Part shown: positions 1 through 10,879 of the stretch, one piece after another
Numbering within the stretch: the stretch's first letter is position 1
How the letters are laid out: the number at the start of each line of letters is the position of its first letter
Assembly: GCA_025175895.1 (NCBI GenBank)
Contig: CM046001.1
Coordinates: 54,249,719-54,313,718, forward strand
DNA: 64,000 nucleotides
Source: Wurfbainia villosa
Taxonomy: Eukaryota; Streptophyta; Magnoliopsida; Zingiberales; Zingiberaceae
Direction of reading: 5' to 3'
Position numbers and translations under genes: made by a program
The notes under the pieces: model-generated
Told to the model about the DNA's origin: nothing
Database searches by the model: none
What the model saw: the letters and a program-made list of their open reading frames with translations, nothing else

Positions 1-391
1 AATAATCATGTCTATGTATTTTGAACCATTGGTGAATTTTTCTAAGCATGCTCTTAATTTACCTATTTCTTTTCTTAACTCATCATTTTCATCCCTAAGA
101 GTACATTCATCAATATCACTAGATGGTTTACCACATGATGAATCTACACTCTTAAGTGATTTGATCTCTAATTTTAGATCCTTAATCCTATTTTTTGATC
201 TATTTAAAGAATTTTGTAAACATGCAATAGTCTTGTAAAGTAAATCTACTTTAGGTGAGTTGTTTACCTCATCATCATCACTTGATGATGATTCATCGCT
301 TGAAGAGGAAGAAGACTCCTCGCTTGAGCTCCCGACTACTTCCTCCAATGCCATGAGGGCTAGATTCCGGGTGGCATGGCAAACTTCTTCA
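1..391 (-). pseudogene. C1 gag C-terminal tail (acidic serine patch and coiled coil)
   Basis: This continues the gag after a frameshift near position 400. In the shifted minus frame, the tail reads a run of Ser, Asp and Glu with a conserved NLALMALEE-like segment. A charged helix containing ENDELRKEIGKLRACLE follows, whose Leu/Ile spacing fits a coiled coil. This order (zinc knuckle, acidic patch, MALEE box, coiled coil) is usual in copia gag polyproteins of the UBN2 type and is thought to help particle assembly. It leaves the window at position 1 still open. Confidence 0.65.
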
Positions 392-1432
392 TCATTGGGA
401 AAAGTCCTCCATGCTTAGAGTGTCCCATGTTTGTGCCACCATCGCCTCCTTCTTCTTCTTCTCCTTCTTTTCCTTCTTTTTCTTTTCCTTCTCCTCCTTC
501 TTCTTTAGTTTCGGGCAATTTGACTTTATATGCCCTTTCTTGTTGCAACCAAAACAAGTCACGTTAGAGGCAGAATTTGAATTATTTGAAGATTTACCTC
601 TTGAGGATTGGAACATCCTCTTTACATCTTTCTTGGTGAGTCTCCTTGACTTCCCACTAAACTTCTTGACGTAATGTGCCACCTCGCATGCCGATAACTC
701 ATCTTCACTACTTGATGAGTCTTCATCAGATTCGGATGAGGAGGACACTTCCTTCTTCTCCTTCTTTCCTACAAAAAGAGCTACACCCTTCTCTTTGGAT
801 GAAGTGTTAGCTTGTTCATGTAATTGAAATTCACAAAATATCTCATCTAACTTGACTAATGAAAGATCCCTAGAGACCTTATAGGCATCTACCATTGAAG
901 CCCATAAGGTGGTTCTAGGGAAAGCTTGTAACACATACCTTACAAGGTCTCGGTTGTCGACCTTCTCACCTATAACATGTAGTCCGTTGACTACTTCCTT
1001 GAAACGCCCGTGCATTTGGCTCACGGTCTCGTTTGTCTTCATGGTGAAGCTTTGGAGTTGGCCAATCAAAAGATCTCTCTTGGCCCTTCTTGTTTCTTTG
1101 GATCCTTCATTGAGTTCGATGAGCTTCTCCCAAAGCTCTTTTGCGGAGTTGAAGGGCCCGACTTTAGAGAGTTTCTCCTTGGATAGACCACATTGAAGTG
1201 TGGTCGTTGCTTTTGCATTTGCTTGTGCTTTCTTGGCCATCTCTCTTGCCCAATCTTTTGTCGGTAGTGGTGCACCGAATTCGTCGATCGGCTTCTCGAA
1301 ACCATCTACAACACTAAACCAATTCTCAATATCATTCATTAAGTAATACTCCATCCTACCTTTCTAATATCCGAAGTCGTTGCCGTCGAAGAACGGAGGC
1401 CTCGCCGTGCTATACCCCTCTTGAAAAGCCAT
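392..1432 (-). pseudogene. C1 gag (UBN2-type) with CCHC zinc knuckle
   Basis: Structural gag protein, expected to package element RNA in virus-like particles. I place the start at the ATG at 1430-1432, because the FFDGNDFGY-x-KGRM box typical of copia gag begins only there. Codon 23 of that frame is TAG (1364-1366) where a Trp is expected; downstream the frame is open for 320 codons. A capsid-like helical region comes first, then a Ser/Asp/Glu patch, then a zinc knuckle CFGCNKKGHIKSNC about 270 residues into the open part. A strongly basic Lys/Glu run precedes the stop at 392, which results from a frameshift rather than the natural end. The PBS lies about 40 bp upstream. Confidence 0.8.
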
Positions 1433-1473
1433 CTTTGCTCCGGTTGATTGCTAGATCTTCCGATGCGATCCGG

Positions 1474-1485
1474 GCTCTGATACCA
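1474..1485 (-). other. C1 primer-binding site (initiator tRNA-Met type)
   Basis: The minus strand reads TGGTATCAGAGC, the standard plant retrotransposon PBS complementary to the 3' end of initiator tRNA-Met. It lies two bases inside the LTR end at 1488 and orients the element on the minus strand. Confidence 0.9.
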
Positions 1486-1487
1486 CT

Positions 1488-2605
1488 TGTTGGTGATCGT
1501 TTGGAAGCTAGAGGGGGGGTGAATAGCGCTTTTCGTTTCTACAAGAGTGATTAGTGGAAGCAAACACAAATAATATATGTAAAAACAAAAAGCAATGCTA
1601 ACAAAAGCCTTTACGTGGTTCGGAGATAATGCTCCTACTCCACGGCGATCCTTAAGGTGGATCAACCCAAGCAATTCCACTAAGAAGATTTCCTTTACAA
1701 CACAACTCCTCTTCTTTACAAAGAATGAAACTTAAGCTTAGAGAGAAGAGGAGGGGATTTAAGATCACTTAGAAAGCTAGAAAACTCGTGGAGGCTTTGG
1801 AGAAGAATCAGAGAATAAGCATTAACCCCAAAAACCTCCACCAGCCCTCTTTTTATAGAGAGAGGGCTGATTTTCCCATTGGAGCATGATCAGTCGACTG
1901 ATGCACAACATCAGTCGACTGCCGGCGCGATTAACGGCCTCTGAACAGCCGGATTCGCGAGATTTAGAATCGTTTTGTCCAACGTCATTCTCATCAGTCG
2001 ACTGATCCCTCCATCAGTCGACTGATGAAGTGATCAGTCGAGTGATCACAAGCCGTAGTCGAGTGGGACTCCATTACGTATCTTTTTCCTTGATCACCGA
2101 TCCGCCGTTGCGGCGATCGATAGCATCATCGATCGACTACCATTGCCAAAGCGATCGGTGATAGTCAGTGGTTTCACCCGACGACTCGGTCACTTGACCA
2201 GTCGACTGATACACATCAAGTATGAGTATTTCATACTTGATTTCACCCCCTAGACCTAGACTCAACCTTCTAGCCCTTCCTTAAGCCTTGCGCTTCTAGG
2301 ATCCCTCCGAGTCCGTGACTTGTTCATCCTTTGCGCTTTGCTTTCAAGAGTTTCCTTCGGTTTTATCATGTCTTGGGTTTTCCTTTGCCAAGGCGTGCTT
2401 GGACTTTACGCCGCCAAGACTACATGTTTGGACTTACGCTGCCAAGACTTGCCTTTGGACTTCCTTTGCCAAGGTCCGTTTGGACTTAATGCCGCCAAGA
2501 CAACATGTTTGGTCTTATGCCGCCAAACCTTTACTTTGGACTTCTCTTGCCAAGATCATACTTGGACTTTGCCTTTACCTGTCACTTAATCATGTTCACC
2601 ATTAG
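1488..2605 (-). repeat. C1 5' LTR, outer part truncated
   Basis: The inner end reads ...CCAACA on the minus strand, two bases from the PBS. The LTR holds five exact CAGTCGACTG palindromes (starting at 1891, 1912, 1995, 2015 and 2199) plus variants. A TATA-like box sits at 1850-1857. At about 2380-2590 it enters an imperfect tandem array around CTTGGACTT and GCCAAG. The full-length solo copy at 38436-40001 is 1566 bp, so roughly 400-450 bp of the outer end are missing. The apparent Cys-rich open frame over the array is only a translation of the repeat. Confidence 0.8.
1850..1857 (-). promoter_or_regulatory. TATA-like box in C1 LTR
   Basis: The minus strand reads TATAAAAA inside CTATAAAAAGAGGG, upstream of a GA-rich stretch. 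This is the only good TATA match in the LTR and is the likely core promoter of the element. Confidence 0.5.
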
Positions 2606-2633
2606 ATTACAATTTGTTGCCTAACTTAGATGA

Positions 2634-3092
2634 TTATCCAAACATCAAAACATATAAATGCTTGGGGCATTGTTGCACCAACAAGGGTCCCATGAAATCC
2701 ACTCCCCATACGTCAAAGAGCTCTACCTCTAATATGGTGCTTGCCGGAATCTCATGTCTCCTTCCTATATTTCCTGTTCTCTGACACCGATCGTAGGAAA
2801 CTACATAGTTGCGCGTGTCCCTAAACAGACTAGACCAGTAGAATCTTGACTGAAGCACTTTTGTGGCCATTTTTGCAATCTCGGCATGACCCCCATATGC
2901 AGAAGAATGATAGTGAAAGAGGATGCTCTCCACTTCCTCTTCTGGCACACACCTCCGATATACGTTGTCTGTACACTTCCTGAATAGGAAGGGGTCATCC
3001 CATACATATTGCCGAACCTCCGAAAAGAATCTTTTCCTTTGTTGGGTTGTGAATTCTGGTGGTATCACTCTTCCCACAAGAAAATTCACCAA
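2634..3092 (-). pseudogene. D1 integrase, N-terminal part
   Basis: Integrase joins element cDNA to chromosomal DNA. The fragment has the segment before the zinc domain (RRCVPEEEVESILFHYHSSAYGGH), a degraded HHCC zinc region (H...H, then CQRTGNI with the first Cys changed to Tyr in SYDRC), and the start of the core with VWGVDFMGPL, where the Asp is the first catalytic residue. It breaks off before the rest of the core, at the junction with C1. It is in the same frame as the RNase H upstream. Confidence 0.8.
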
Positions 3093-3101
3093 ATCTGTAT
3101 A

Positions 3102-3683
3102 CTAGGGGGTGGTGACCTTAATAGCCATGAGGGTATCATCCCGTAGAGCATCGTCTATTTGGGCACTGTCTCCTTCCTCTATCCTACGATCTATGGGCAT
3201 GAACAATAAGTGGTTTGCGACGACATTGTCCGTCCCCTTTTTATCCCTGATTTCTATATCAAATTCTTGAAGTAATAAAATCCAGAGAATAAGGCGGGGT
3301 TTTGCATCCTTCTTGCTTAGCAAGTAACGAACTGCAGTATGGTCGGTGTATATCACTACCTTCGAACCTACCAAGTATTGTTTGAACTTGTCGAATGCGA
3401 ACATAAATGCTAGTAATTCCTTCTCAGTCGTGGCATAATTAATTTGTGCCCCGTTCAGTGTCTTACTGGTGTAGTGAATGACATGTAGTTTTTTCTCCTT
3501 CTGTTGCCCTAAGACTGCCCCCACTGCATAATCACTAGCATCACACATGACCTCGAATGGTAGGCTCCAGTCAGGCGACTGAATTATCGGGGATGTCACT
3601 AAGGCTTTCTTTATTTCCTCAAATGCCACTAAACATTTCTGATCAAAAATAAAGTCTGTGTCTTTAGCTAGTAGATTTGTCAA
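3102..3683 (-). pseudogene. D1 RNase H (RT-linked)
   Basis: Degrades the RNA strand of the RNA:DNA hybrid during reverse transcription. Recognisable by FEVMCDASDYAVGAVLGQ with the catalytic Asp, YATTEKELLA with the catalytic Glu, and YTDHTAVRYL with the next Asp, which is the gypsy RNase H order. DNVVANHL replaces the usual D-x-VAD-x-LS end, so the last acidic residue of that box is lost. Upstream, 3684-3839 is scrambled by small indels over the RT thumb. Confidence 0.8.
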
Positions 3684-4900
3684 CGGTCTAGTTATCTGGG
3701 AAAAATTCTTTATAAACCTTCGATAGAAACCCGCATGCCCAAGAAAGCTCTGAACCCCCTTTACATCCCCGCAAGTGTCTCTATTACATTCTTCATCGCT
3801 TGTCTACTTCTATACCATTCCTTGATATCTTATGTCAGGCTATAGCAACATGTAAACTGAAACGAAGTACATTTCCCAATTCAGAATCAAGCTATTCTGC
3901 TCACACCTTTGCAAAACCCTTTCTAAATTCTTTAGACATGCATCGAAACTTGTTCCATAGACTGAAAAATCATCCATGAATACCTCCATAATTTGTTCGA
4001 TCATATCCGAAAAGATAGTTGTCATACAACATTGGAAGGTGGTCGGGGCATTACATAGGCCAAAGGGCATTCGTCTGTATGCGAAGGTTCCGTACGGGCA
4101 GGTGAAGGTGGTCTTCTCTTGGTCTTTAGGGTGGATTGGGATTTGGAAAAGTCCTGAGTACCTGTCAAGGTAGCAAAAATAGGAATGTTTAGCCAGACGT
4201 TCCAGCATCTAGTCGATAAACGGAAGTGGAAAATGATCCTTTTTTGTTGTTTTGTTTAATTTATGGTAATCTATGCACATTCTCCACCCCATTACCGTTC
4301 GAATAGGGATCAACTCATTCTCCTCATTTTTGACTACAGTAGTGCTGCCTTTTTTTGGGACTACGTATACTGGACTCACCCACTCACTATCTGAAATTGA
4401 GTATATTATTTTGGCATCCAAGAGTTTAAGCACTTCTTTTTTCACTACCTCCTGCAAATGAGGGTTAAGTCGTCTTTGGTGCTCCACAGTTGACTTACAC
4501 CCGTCCTCAAGTATTATCCTATGCATGCACAGAGACGGGCTTACCCCTTTTATGTCATCGATGGTATAACCCAACACTTTTTTATATGTCCTGAGCACCT
4601 CCAGCAATTTTCTTGTCTCTTCCTTACTCAAATTGGCGTTTATAATCACCGGATGGGTTGCAAGTGGGCCTAAAATTTCATATTTTAGACCAGGGGGAAG
4701 TGGCTTCATCTCAAGCCTTGTGTGTTTTTCTTCTGCCACCTGTCCCGATTCTTTCTCTTCTTCTGATCCGGAGGATAAGGAGTCTTCTTCCATCAAGTAC
4801 TCTTTCTCCTTATCCTCTCCCTGTACCTGGTAGACTACTTCAGTGCTATCTATCCCCTTGATCGGAAAAGTCTCCTGAAAGTGTTGCTCGTTGTTAGCCC
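3684..4900 (-). pseudogene. D1 reverse transcriptase
   Basis: Begins with the LPPGLKYEILG linker, then SEWVSPVYVVPKKGS, MGWRMCIDYHKLN and, after a TAG at 4209-4211, the core with YRRMPFGLCNAPTTFQ and the catalytic FMDDFSVYG box. Both Asp of the active site are present. These motifs place it in the Ty3/gypsy Athila/Tat group. RT, RNase H and integrase starts share one frame from about 5081 down to 2634, apart from indels at 3684-3839. Confidence 0.8.
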
Positions 4901-5548
4901 ATATTTCGAGAGTCCCCACCACTGTCTCTATAATTCTATATGTGTTGTCTGTACCCTTTTTCATCAACACACCCCCCGCGACTGTGTCCAAGAGTTCTTT
5001 CAACTTGTTAGTTATCTCGGAATAAAAAACATGGAGGAGTAACCAATCTTGTAATCCATGGTGCGAGTAGCGAATCACCAACCCTTGTAGCCTCTTCCAT
5101 GCATCGACCAGAGTCTCTTCTCGCCCTTGCTCAAATGAAAAGATTTTATCCCTAATGTAGGCTGTTTTATGGGTGAGGGGGGGGGGGAGAATTTACTTAG
5201 GAAAGTGTCTTCCATTTGTTCCCATGTCGTTATACTTCCTTCGGGTAGCGCGCGTATCCATTGCTTAGCCTCTCCTTTTAGTGAAAATGGAAACATAATG
5301 AGCTTAATGGCATCTGCTGGGACTCCTTCATATTGCACCGTGCCGCAGTATGCAAGGAATTCTTCAAGGTGCAGATAGGGTTCCTCAATCTGAGTCCCTC
5401 CAAACTGCTTTCCTTGAATGAGAGCAATTAATGCAGGGTTTATTTCCCAGCTTGCGGCCTGAATTCGGGGAATAACAATGCAGGAGTTCCAGGCTTTTCG
5501 TTTAGGCGCTATGTAATCTTTCAAGGGTCGAGCGGGCTGTATTAACAT
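4900..5548 (-). pseudogene. D1 gag (Retrotrans_gag type), frameshifted
   Basis: Capsid protein of the element. The first part (5075-5548) carries FPFSLKGEAKQWIRALPEGSITTW, the conserved centre of plant gypsy gag, followed by a Pro-rich frameshift region with a run of ten G at about 5179-5188. The second part, in the frame that continues into RT, has HHGLQDWLLLHVFY and a DTVAGGVLM box matching D2 gag (HHGLERWLVIHIFY, DSAVGGALM). No zinc knuckle or protease follows. Start chosen at the Met at 5548 by alignment to D2 gag; it lies about 330 bp after the PBS. Confidence 0.75.
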
Positions 5549-5873
5549 TTCAACGCCCTTCGATGAGAGATGCTTAATAGATCATATGCAATAGATGACT
5601 TGGAGGGTAAAACCAAAGATTTAGTTAAGGAGAAAAGTTAGGAGTATTTACCTAATACCAAGAAAAAGGAAATAAGAAAATCTAGCCAACAAAATCAAAG
5701 ATGCAATAAGGAAATAGGAAATTACTGCTAAAAGTAAAAAACTAAATCTAAATATGGAAAATATAGAACTAAAGCAAATGAAGCAAACTAAAAAAAAAAT
5801 AAAGCAAGTAAATAAATATAATCCTAAATCCGATCCAATTTACCACTGTTCGATTTGATATCGAATCAATCAT

Positions 5874-5891
5874 TCCCCGGCAACGACGCCA
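5874..5891 (-). other. D1 primer-binding site (tRNA-Asp type)
   Basis: The minus strand reads TGGCGTCGTTGCCGGGGA, close to the TGGCGCCGTTGCCGGGGA sequence widely used as a tRNA-Asp-type PBS by plant Athila and related gypsy elements. It lies six bases inside the LTR. The stretch 5549-5873 between gag and PBS is AT-rich leader without features. Confidence 0.85.
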
Positions 5892-5897
5892 AAAACT

Positions 5898-7266
5898 TGA
5901 TGCGCACGAACACGACCTTAAATCTCGTGATGGATACCGTCGAGGACTCAAAGTGCGCGCTCGCGCTCAACGCCCGCAAGTGCATGGATGTCATCAAGTA
6001 ATAACGATTATCGATCCCACAGGGACTGGGATTCGAATATCAATATATTCAGTGGTTGTAATTGTTCGGACGTAACTCTAAGAGGTTTCGATTGGTGAGG
6101 GATGTCGGTGGACTTTACTCTATACAGTGTCACACGGAGGAGGAAGGGAGTGTGCTAAGGTCTTCAAAGGTGATTCTAGGACTTCGATTTCGCTTGTGTA
6201 TCATAAAACAATGCTGTCAATTGGTGTTGTCTAGACGTTTATCTATGGTTTTGCGGAAGGGACATCATACACTCTCTCGATGAGCTGCCGCATCTACCGG
6301 GAGCTATCTCCGCCTAAAAGGATGGGATAGATGGTACGAGGATGTCAAATCAATCCCTACGATGAACCATTTCTGATTCCACCGCACCCTTCTACCCACA
6401 GTTACAGGAGATCAAGTTTACCCCTAGGTTCCTTGTATAAAATCCCCTAAATTTTAAATACGAGGGCTGTCACAGCTCGTATCGCCTAAGCACAGTAGAT
6501 AAAAAACCAAACACGCATATATATAGTAAAAACAACTACCAATTGTCAAATCAAACTCAAAGGCAAAATTTAACATGAACCAACATTGTAATGTGCACAC
6601 AAGCTACTTCCTAATCCTAGAATCGAATGTACTACTCCATGTATATGAAGGAAGAATCACAAAACATGTTTATGTTCGAATACATAAGGAATAAAATGCA
6701 GGAACAAAGGATTACAATGCTTTCGTGGTCTTCTCTCTGGCATTGAAGTGCAAGGCGTGGACCTCCGGTAGCGTTCCTCCTCCCCGTTGCGAGTTCCTGA
6801 AGCTTTTTAGGGCTTCGGCGTGCTGTCCTAGCCGTCGTGCCTCCCCCCTAGGGTTTGGGCGGAGCCATCCTTATATAGACATCATCTCGGACCACAGCAA
6901 AATCCGAAATAACCCTAGTCGTGCAAATCTGGCGGGCCACCACACGGCCATGTGGAAACACACGGCCAGGCCGTGTGCGACCCTGGGGTGGCTGATCTCG
7001 CCCATTGGACATGACCGTGTATAGCCACACGCCCTGGTCATGTCCCATTCTGCGTCTAGCTACAAAATGTCTTTCTTTTGCTCCAAAAGTATGACTTTTT
7101 CCCCTGAAATACTATCTTGCACACAAAAGTACAAAAAGAAGACCTCCGAACCAGAAAATAGGAAATGCATGCAAAATAGAGTGACATATGCATGAAACTA
7201 ACATAAAAATGTAATGAGCTGTGAGCGAAAACTACTCCTAAAACCCTATATATTTTGCTCACATCG
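5898..7266 (-). repeat. D1 5' LTR
   Basis: 1369 bp, equal in length to the D2 5' LTR. On the minus strand it begins (C)GATGTGAGCAAAATATATAG and ends GCGCATCA before the PBS. A cluster of CACACGG / CCGTGTG motifs lies at 6940-7035, just upstream of the TATA box on the transcribed strand. Further on comes the conserved block with TTGCGGGCGTTGAGCGCG. Confidence 0.85.
6870..6877 (-). promoter_or_regulatory. TATA box in D1 LTR
   Basis: The minus strand reads TATATAAG followed by GATGGCTCCGCCCAAACCC. The same context recurs in D2 at 50242-50250 and 56773-56780, so the box is conserved across the family and probably marks the transcription start region. Confidence 0.6.
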
Positions 7267-7493
7267 GCTAGCATGATGTAACTCACTAGTTCAGAATCAC
7301 TCACATATTTCTGATGGGCCAACAATTGGTCTAGAGTTGTGTCATCACTAGGATGGGCGGGAAGAGGCGCTTCGAGGACATACGCAAGCTTTTCAGCCTT
7401 GAGAACAATTCTCAAGTTTCTAAGTCAGTCTAATAAGTTGGGCTCAGTCAATTTATTCAAATCCAAAATAGAGCTCAAATTCAAAGACATCAT
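7267..7493 (-). pseudogene. F2 gag, N-terminal fragment
   Basis: Starts at the ATG at 7491-7493 (a second in-frame ATG follows at once). It shows ILDLNKLTEPN and RIVLKAEKLAYVLEAPLP, the start of the Angela/Tork-type copia gag. An in-frame TGA replaces the Trp expected in the N-x-x-DWLRNLRI context. The frame is open to MLADVS, where the D1 LTR interrupts it. Confidence 0.75.
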
Positions 7494-8638
7494 GATCAAG
7501 TGATTAACCTAGAAATACAAATTGAGCATATATGAGAAAGATGATTTAAAATGCATCCACATACATTTACAAAATCCCATTCATTTTTTGAAATAAAAAA
7601 CCCTCAAAATTAATTTGGGAGATCGTAGGTCCATCTCCGAATGGGTTGATATCCACATAGATAAGAACAACCTTGGAGTGAGTCCAACAAGTCATTCTTA
7701 GCTAGACGGTAGGTATCAAGTATACCGATTACATATCATGTATATGTAACTATCACAATGTGCTATCAACTAATTGAATGTTCACACATACATTGGGTTG
7801 TTAACACATTAACAAGTATGCATCATATGCATAGCACCCAACTTCACCTCTCTTCACATCGACCTTGGAGTGAGTCCAACAAATCGATGCTCCAAGTTAG
7901 AGTCGACCTATTAATCGCGAAATAGTTTTAATATGGTTAGAGCGCATTCAACCAATTAGCTAGGCTTGGAGTGAGTCCAACAACCCAAACTAACGATTGA
8001 CCTCTGACTCTTAACATATTAGTGTTAAACTATTCCAATGATTTGAACATGTTCAGGTTTGAGCCGGGTTTGGAGTGAGTCCAACAACTCAAACAAGAAA
8101 CATAACTCCGATTCTAACCATATTAATGGAAGGTGTAGGCTTTAATATTGTGTAAGGGTTTTAATGTCTCATCCTCTTTGCATGCAAATAACTATTATCT
8201 ACATGACATGACACACATGACATACATCTACATGTCACGACACGCATGACATAATGATATGCATCTAATGCAATTACATGTCATACAATTATGACATGCA
8301 CAAATAGTTTCCTTATTTGTCATAACTATTTTGGAAATAAAATATGTTTTAGATTTGATTTCTCAAATCAAATCATGATTATATTAGGAAATGAATTTCC
8401 AAATCTAATCACATATTTTATTTATGGAAAGTGTTAATTAAGAAAAGTCAAATCTAATTTAGGAAATAAATTTCCTAAATTGTAATTTCCTTATCATATT
8501 AGGGAACTTCCAATTTGAATTTATTTACAAATTAAAATTTTCATAAATACTTCTAAAATTTTCAAAAGTATAATATTTCCATAAATACAATTATGACTAT
8601 TGCAAAACAATCTTACGATTATGTCAAAACACAACCTG
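7494..8638 (-). other. F2 untranslated leader with four identical stem-loops
   Basis: No open frame of note. AT-rich leader between PBS and gag. It contains the 15-mer TTGGAGTGAGTCCAA four times without mismatch (7673-7687, 7865-7879, 7966-7980, 8070-8084). Each copy is a 5-bp perfect inverted repeat (TTGGA/TCCAA) around a GTGAG loop and is followed by CAA. The flanking sequence differs between copies. Confidence 0.8.
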
Positions 8639-8650
8639 ACTATGATACCA
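8639..8650 (-). other. F2 primer-binding site (initiator tRNA-Met type, mutated)
   Basis: The minus strand reads TGGTATCATAGT against the standard TGGTATCAGAGC, with two mismatches in the last four bases. It lies two bases inside the LTR end at 8653. Confidence 0.75.
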
Positions 8651-8652
8651 CT

Positions 8653-10879
8653 GTTGGGTTTACCCGGCACTGCGGCGAGTGTGTGTTCGAATATGTTTCG
8701 TAAACATGCACATCGCGGAAGCAAAAATAAGTAATAAACTAATTTTATTACAATACACACACCACACGCATGCAGGATACAACATGTATAGAAATAATCG
8801 CTATTTAAAATTTTGCAATAAAAGAAAATTTATTCTAGTTATACATGACGTATCACATGTAGCGGGAATGACATCAACCGTAGCTACCCTCGCTAGAATT
8901 GCCTCTATCCGTATCCACGCCGAGTATCATCGGGATAGCTTCACAAAATCACAAGCCTCATCTTCGCAAAAGTCACTAGCCTCAAGTCGAAGACGATGTG
9001 ATCCGAGAGACGATCACAATTCGAATCAAATTCGGATCTAAAAACGAGCTCCATGAACTCGCTTCTCGAAAGCATTTTTCACCAACCAATTGACAAAACC
9101 TTGGTCCTCCACCAATGAGGATTGCTGAAGATCCAATCCCCGACAAGTAAGTCATTGTCGGAGCACAAAACGCCGACCAAATAACCTCTCCACGAGGAGA
9201 ACAACAAGCTGTCCATAAACTGGATAGCTTATTTACAGTGGAAGAGATGGTCGGCCAATCAATGGTCGACTGCTCCTTGGTCGCCGACGGCCAAGAGAGG
9301 ATGGACGGAGGAATTTCTTGTGGCTGGTGGGTGGCAGGTGGCAAGGAGGAGAAGCAGCAACTCCAATGGGTGGCATCCAAGGTTGGGCGTCAACTCCTTG
9401 GGCGGCAAGGAGAGGAAGAGAAGAGGAGGTGGGTGGCTAGGGTTCAAACTTCTTAAGTCGTCCACGAAAAAACCTTTAAGCCGTGTTTTTATAGAGAACA
9501 CATTCTCCTAACGGTTATTGGTTCATAACCAAAATCCGTTAACCTGCTCCAATAACTTAAGTTAAAATAAACCAAACCACGTTGGCCTATTTTAAGTTAA
9601 AATGAACCGAACCAATTTCAGTTCATTCGTTTAAAACAAACCAAACCCCTTTGGTTTATTTTCCACCATAGGATTAGAACCAAACCGATTTGGTTCATCC
9701 ATCATGTCTTCATAAGACTTGGCCCATCCATGCTTCCGATGCGACTGAAACAATTTCATACTCGCTCTTTGTTTGATCCAACCAAACCAAGTCTCTCTCA
9801 ATCTGAGAATCCTATTCTCAAGCTCGTTTTAAATACTTTGGATTACACTCATTGTGCATGTGACCAAATAGGTTTCCGATTTATGTTGGTTGTCTATAAT
9901 TAACCATTAATTATAGAACGATCATGAGTGACACCTAGTAGTACATCATGATTATCAATTAATCGAAAAATCAATGGTTGATCCCATAACCTTTTCTAAA
10001 ACCCTACAACAACTACAATGAAATGTGCCCTATTCCCTTCACTCATCTTATACCCACTTGGTTCAGGACATGGTTTATAGTGTCAGTCCCCACTAGGCTG
10101 ACTATGTCACATAGCCCAAGTATTACTTTCTCGTCCTATGGATTCTAGTTACTGCACATGTATCTAAGAGTACCATACTCTAAACATGTAATGCTTTGGC
10201 CAAAGACTTTAGTAACAATTCGACGAGAGACCATAGGGTATACATCTTCTCATAAAGAGTGATGAATCCTCTATAGGCTATTCAAACACCTTCAGACATT
10301 TGGACTTATACCCAATCATTCCGGGTCCACATCTCCTCGGAGATGCTTGCTTAAGATGTCAAAGATAAGTCTCCATGACCAAGATGACTTGAATACCACA
10401 AGTCAAAGGAACATTGCACTTAAGCTATAGTAAGAACTTCATTGACATATCCATATATGCAGAGAACCATATGAAGTCTTACAGCTAGTCACTCCAATGA
10501 ACTAGTTACCATAACTAGCATCCACGATTAACTCCGGACATCCCAATGTCTCTAGCCAGTGAGGAACAGCTGCTTGGATAAACCAAAGAGTATAACTCGT
10601 GCTAGTCTCAATAGAATTGATGGTGTCCGAATACATCAATTTATTGACTAGGGATAATTCCAATACATCATAATTACACATATAGAGATACTCATTAGTT
10701 GTGATCCAATCACAAATTCTCTCGTGCTTTGAATCGTATTGCGGACATTCAATAAATGAGTTTAAGATCCAATCAAATATATGAAAATATGTATACTCAA
10801 ATAGTGAATCTTTATTTATCAAATAAATGATACAACCATAAGGTGATTGCCTTAGAATATCTCTCATATATCACTAACA
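8653..10879 (-). repeat. F2 5' LTR
   Basis: 2227 bp, plus-strand ends TGTTGGGTTT...CACTAACA (TG...CA). A TATA-like box (minus TATAAAAA) lies at 9486-9493. The outer part (10012-10879) is the long AT-rich upstream region seen in other copia LTRs here, and the inner part holds a GC-richer leader. Short open frames inside it (for example 10502-10867) have no recognisable domain and are not called as genes. Confidence 0.75.

Larger units (their letters stand above)
1..2605 (-). mobile_element. C1: truncated SIRE-like copia element (gag and 5' LTR)
   Basis: Read on the minus strand, this is a 5' LTR (1488 to about 2605), an initiator-Met-type PBS (1474-1485), and a gag that runs off the left edge of the window. 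The LTR is cut inside its tandem-repeat block. At about 2605-2634 it abuts the broken integrase of D1, so the outer LTR end and its target duplication are lost. The LTR shares the CAGTCGACTG palindromes, the CTTGGACTT array and the CACCCCCCTCTAG-type segment near its 3' end with the LTR at 14232-15812 and the solo LTR at 38436-40001. That defines family C. No pol is visible here, but what lies left of position 1 is unknown. Confidence 0.8.
2634..7266 (-). mobile_element. D1: truncated Athila-like Ty3/gypsy element
   Basis: Minus-strand order: 5' LTR 5898-7266, tRNA-Asp-type PBS 5874-5891, gag, RT, RNase H, and integrase stopping at about 2634 against the C1 LTR. The LTR is homologous along its length to those of D2 (49853-57711), so D1 represents the pol-bearing form of that family. 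Zinc knuckle and protease are absent: gag runs directly into the sequence before RT, so an internal deletion has occurred. The outer LTR end falls inside the gag start of F2, showing D1 inserted into F2. The outermost base is changed (GCTCACATCG instead of ...CA). Confidence 0.8.
7267..10879 (-). mobile_element. F2: truncated Angela-like copia element (5' LTR, leader, gag start)
   Basis: Minus-strand order: 5' LTR 8653-10879, PBS 8639-8650, a leader of about 1.15 kb, and the first 75 or so gag codons, cut by insertion of D1 at 7266. The outer LTR end (minus TGTTAGTGATATATG) falls exactly inside the RNase H reading frame of F1 at 10880. F2 is therefore an insertion into F1, not a tandem partner. 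The right-hand target sequence would be CGAGC (10880-10884); the matching left copy is lost. Confidence 0.75.

Noticed and set aside
360..567. Ser/Pro-rich plus-strand frame near the left edge
   Set aside because: Antisense of the Lys/Glu and Ser/Asp runs of C1 gag; the minus frame has a zinc knuckle.
1474..1485. tRNA genes at the many TGGTATCAGAGC boxes
   Set aside because: Only 12 bases match, and each lies next to an LTR end; no cloverleaf sequence surrounds them. They are primer-binding sites.
6848..7048. Small frames in D LTRs ending IRMAPPKP
   Set aside because: They arise from the conserved TATA-proximal sequence. The first Met is not consistent between copies, and deletions in the D2 3' LTR destroy them.
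8653..10879. An LTR shared by two tandem copia copies (pol on one side, PBS and gag on the other)
   Set aside because: The pol reading frame stops in the middle of RNase H at the LTR edge, with no polypurine tract, so F2 inserted into F1. A true shared LTR would follow a complete pol end.
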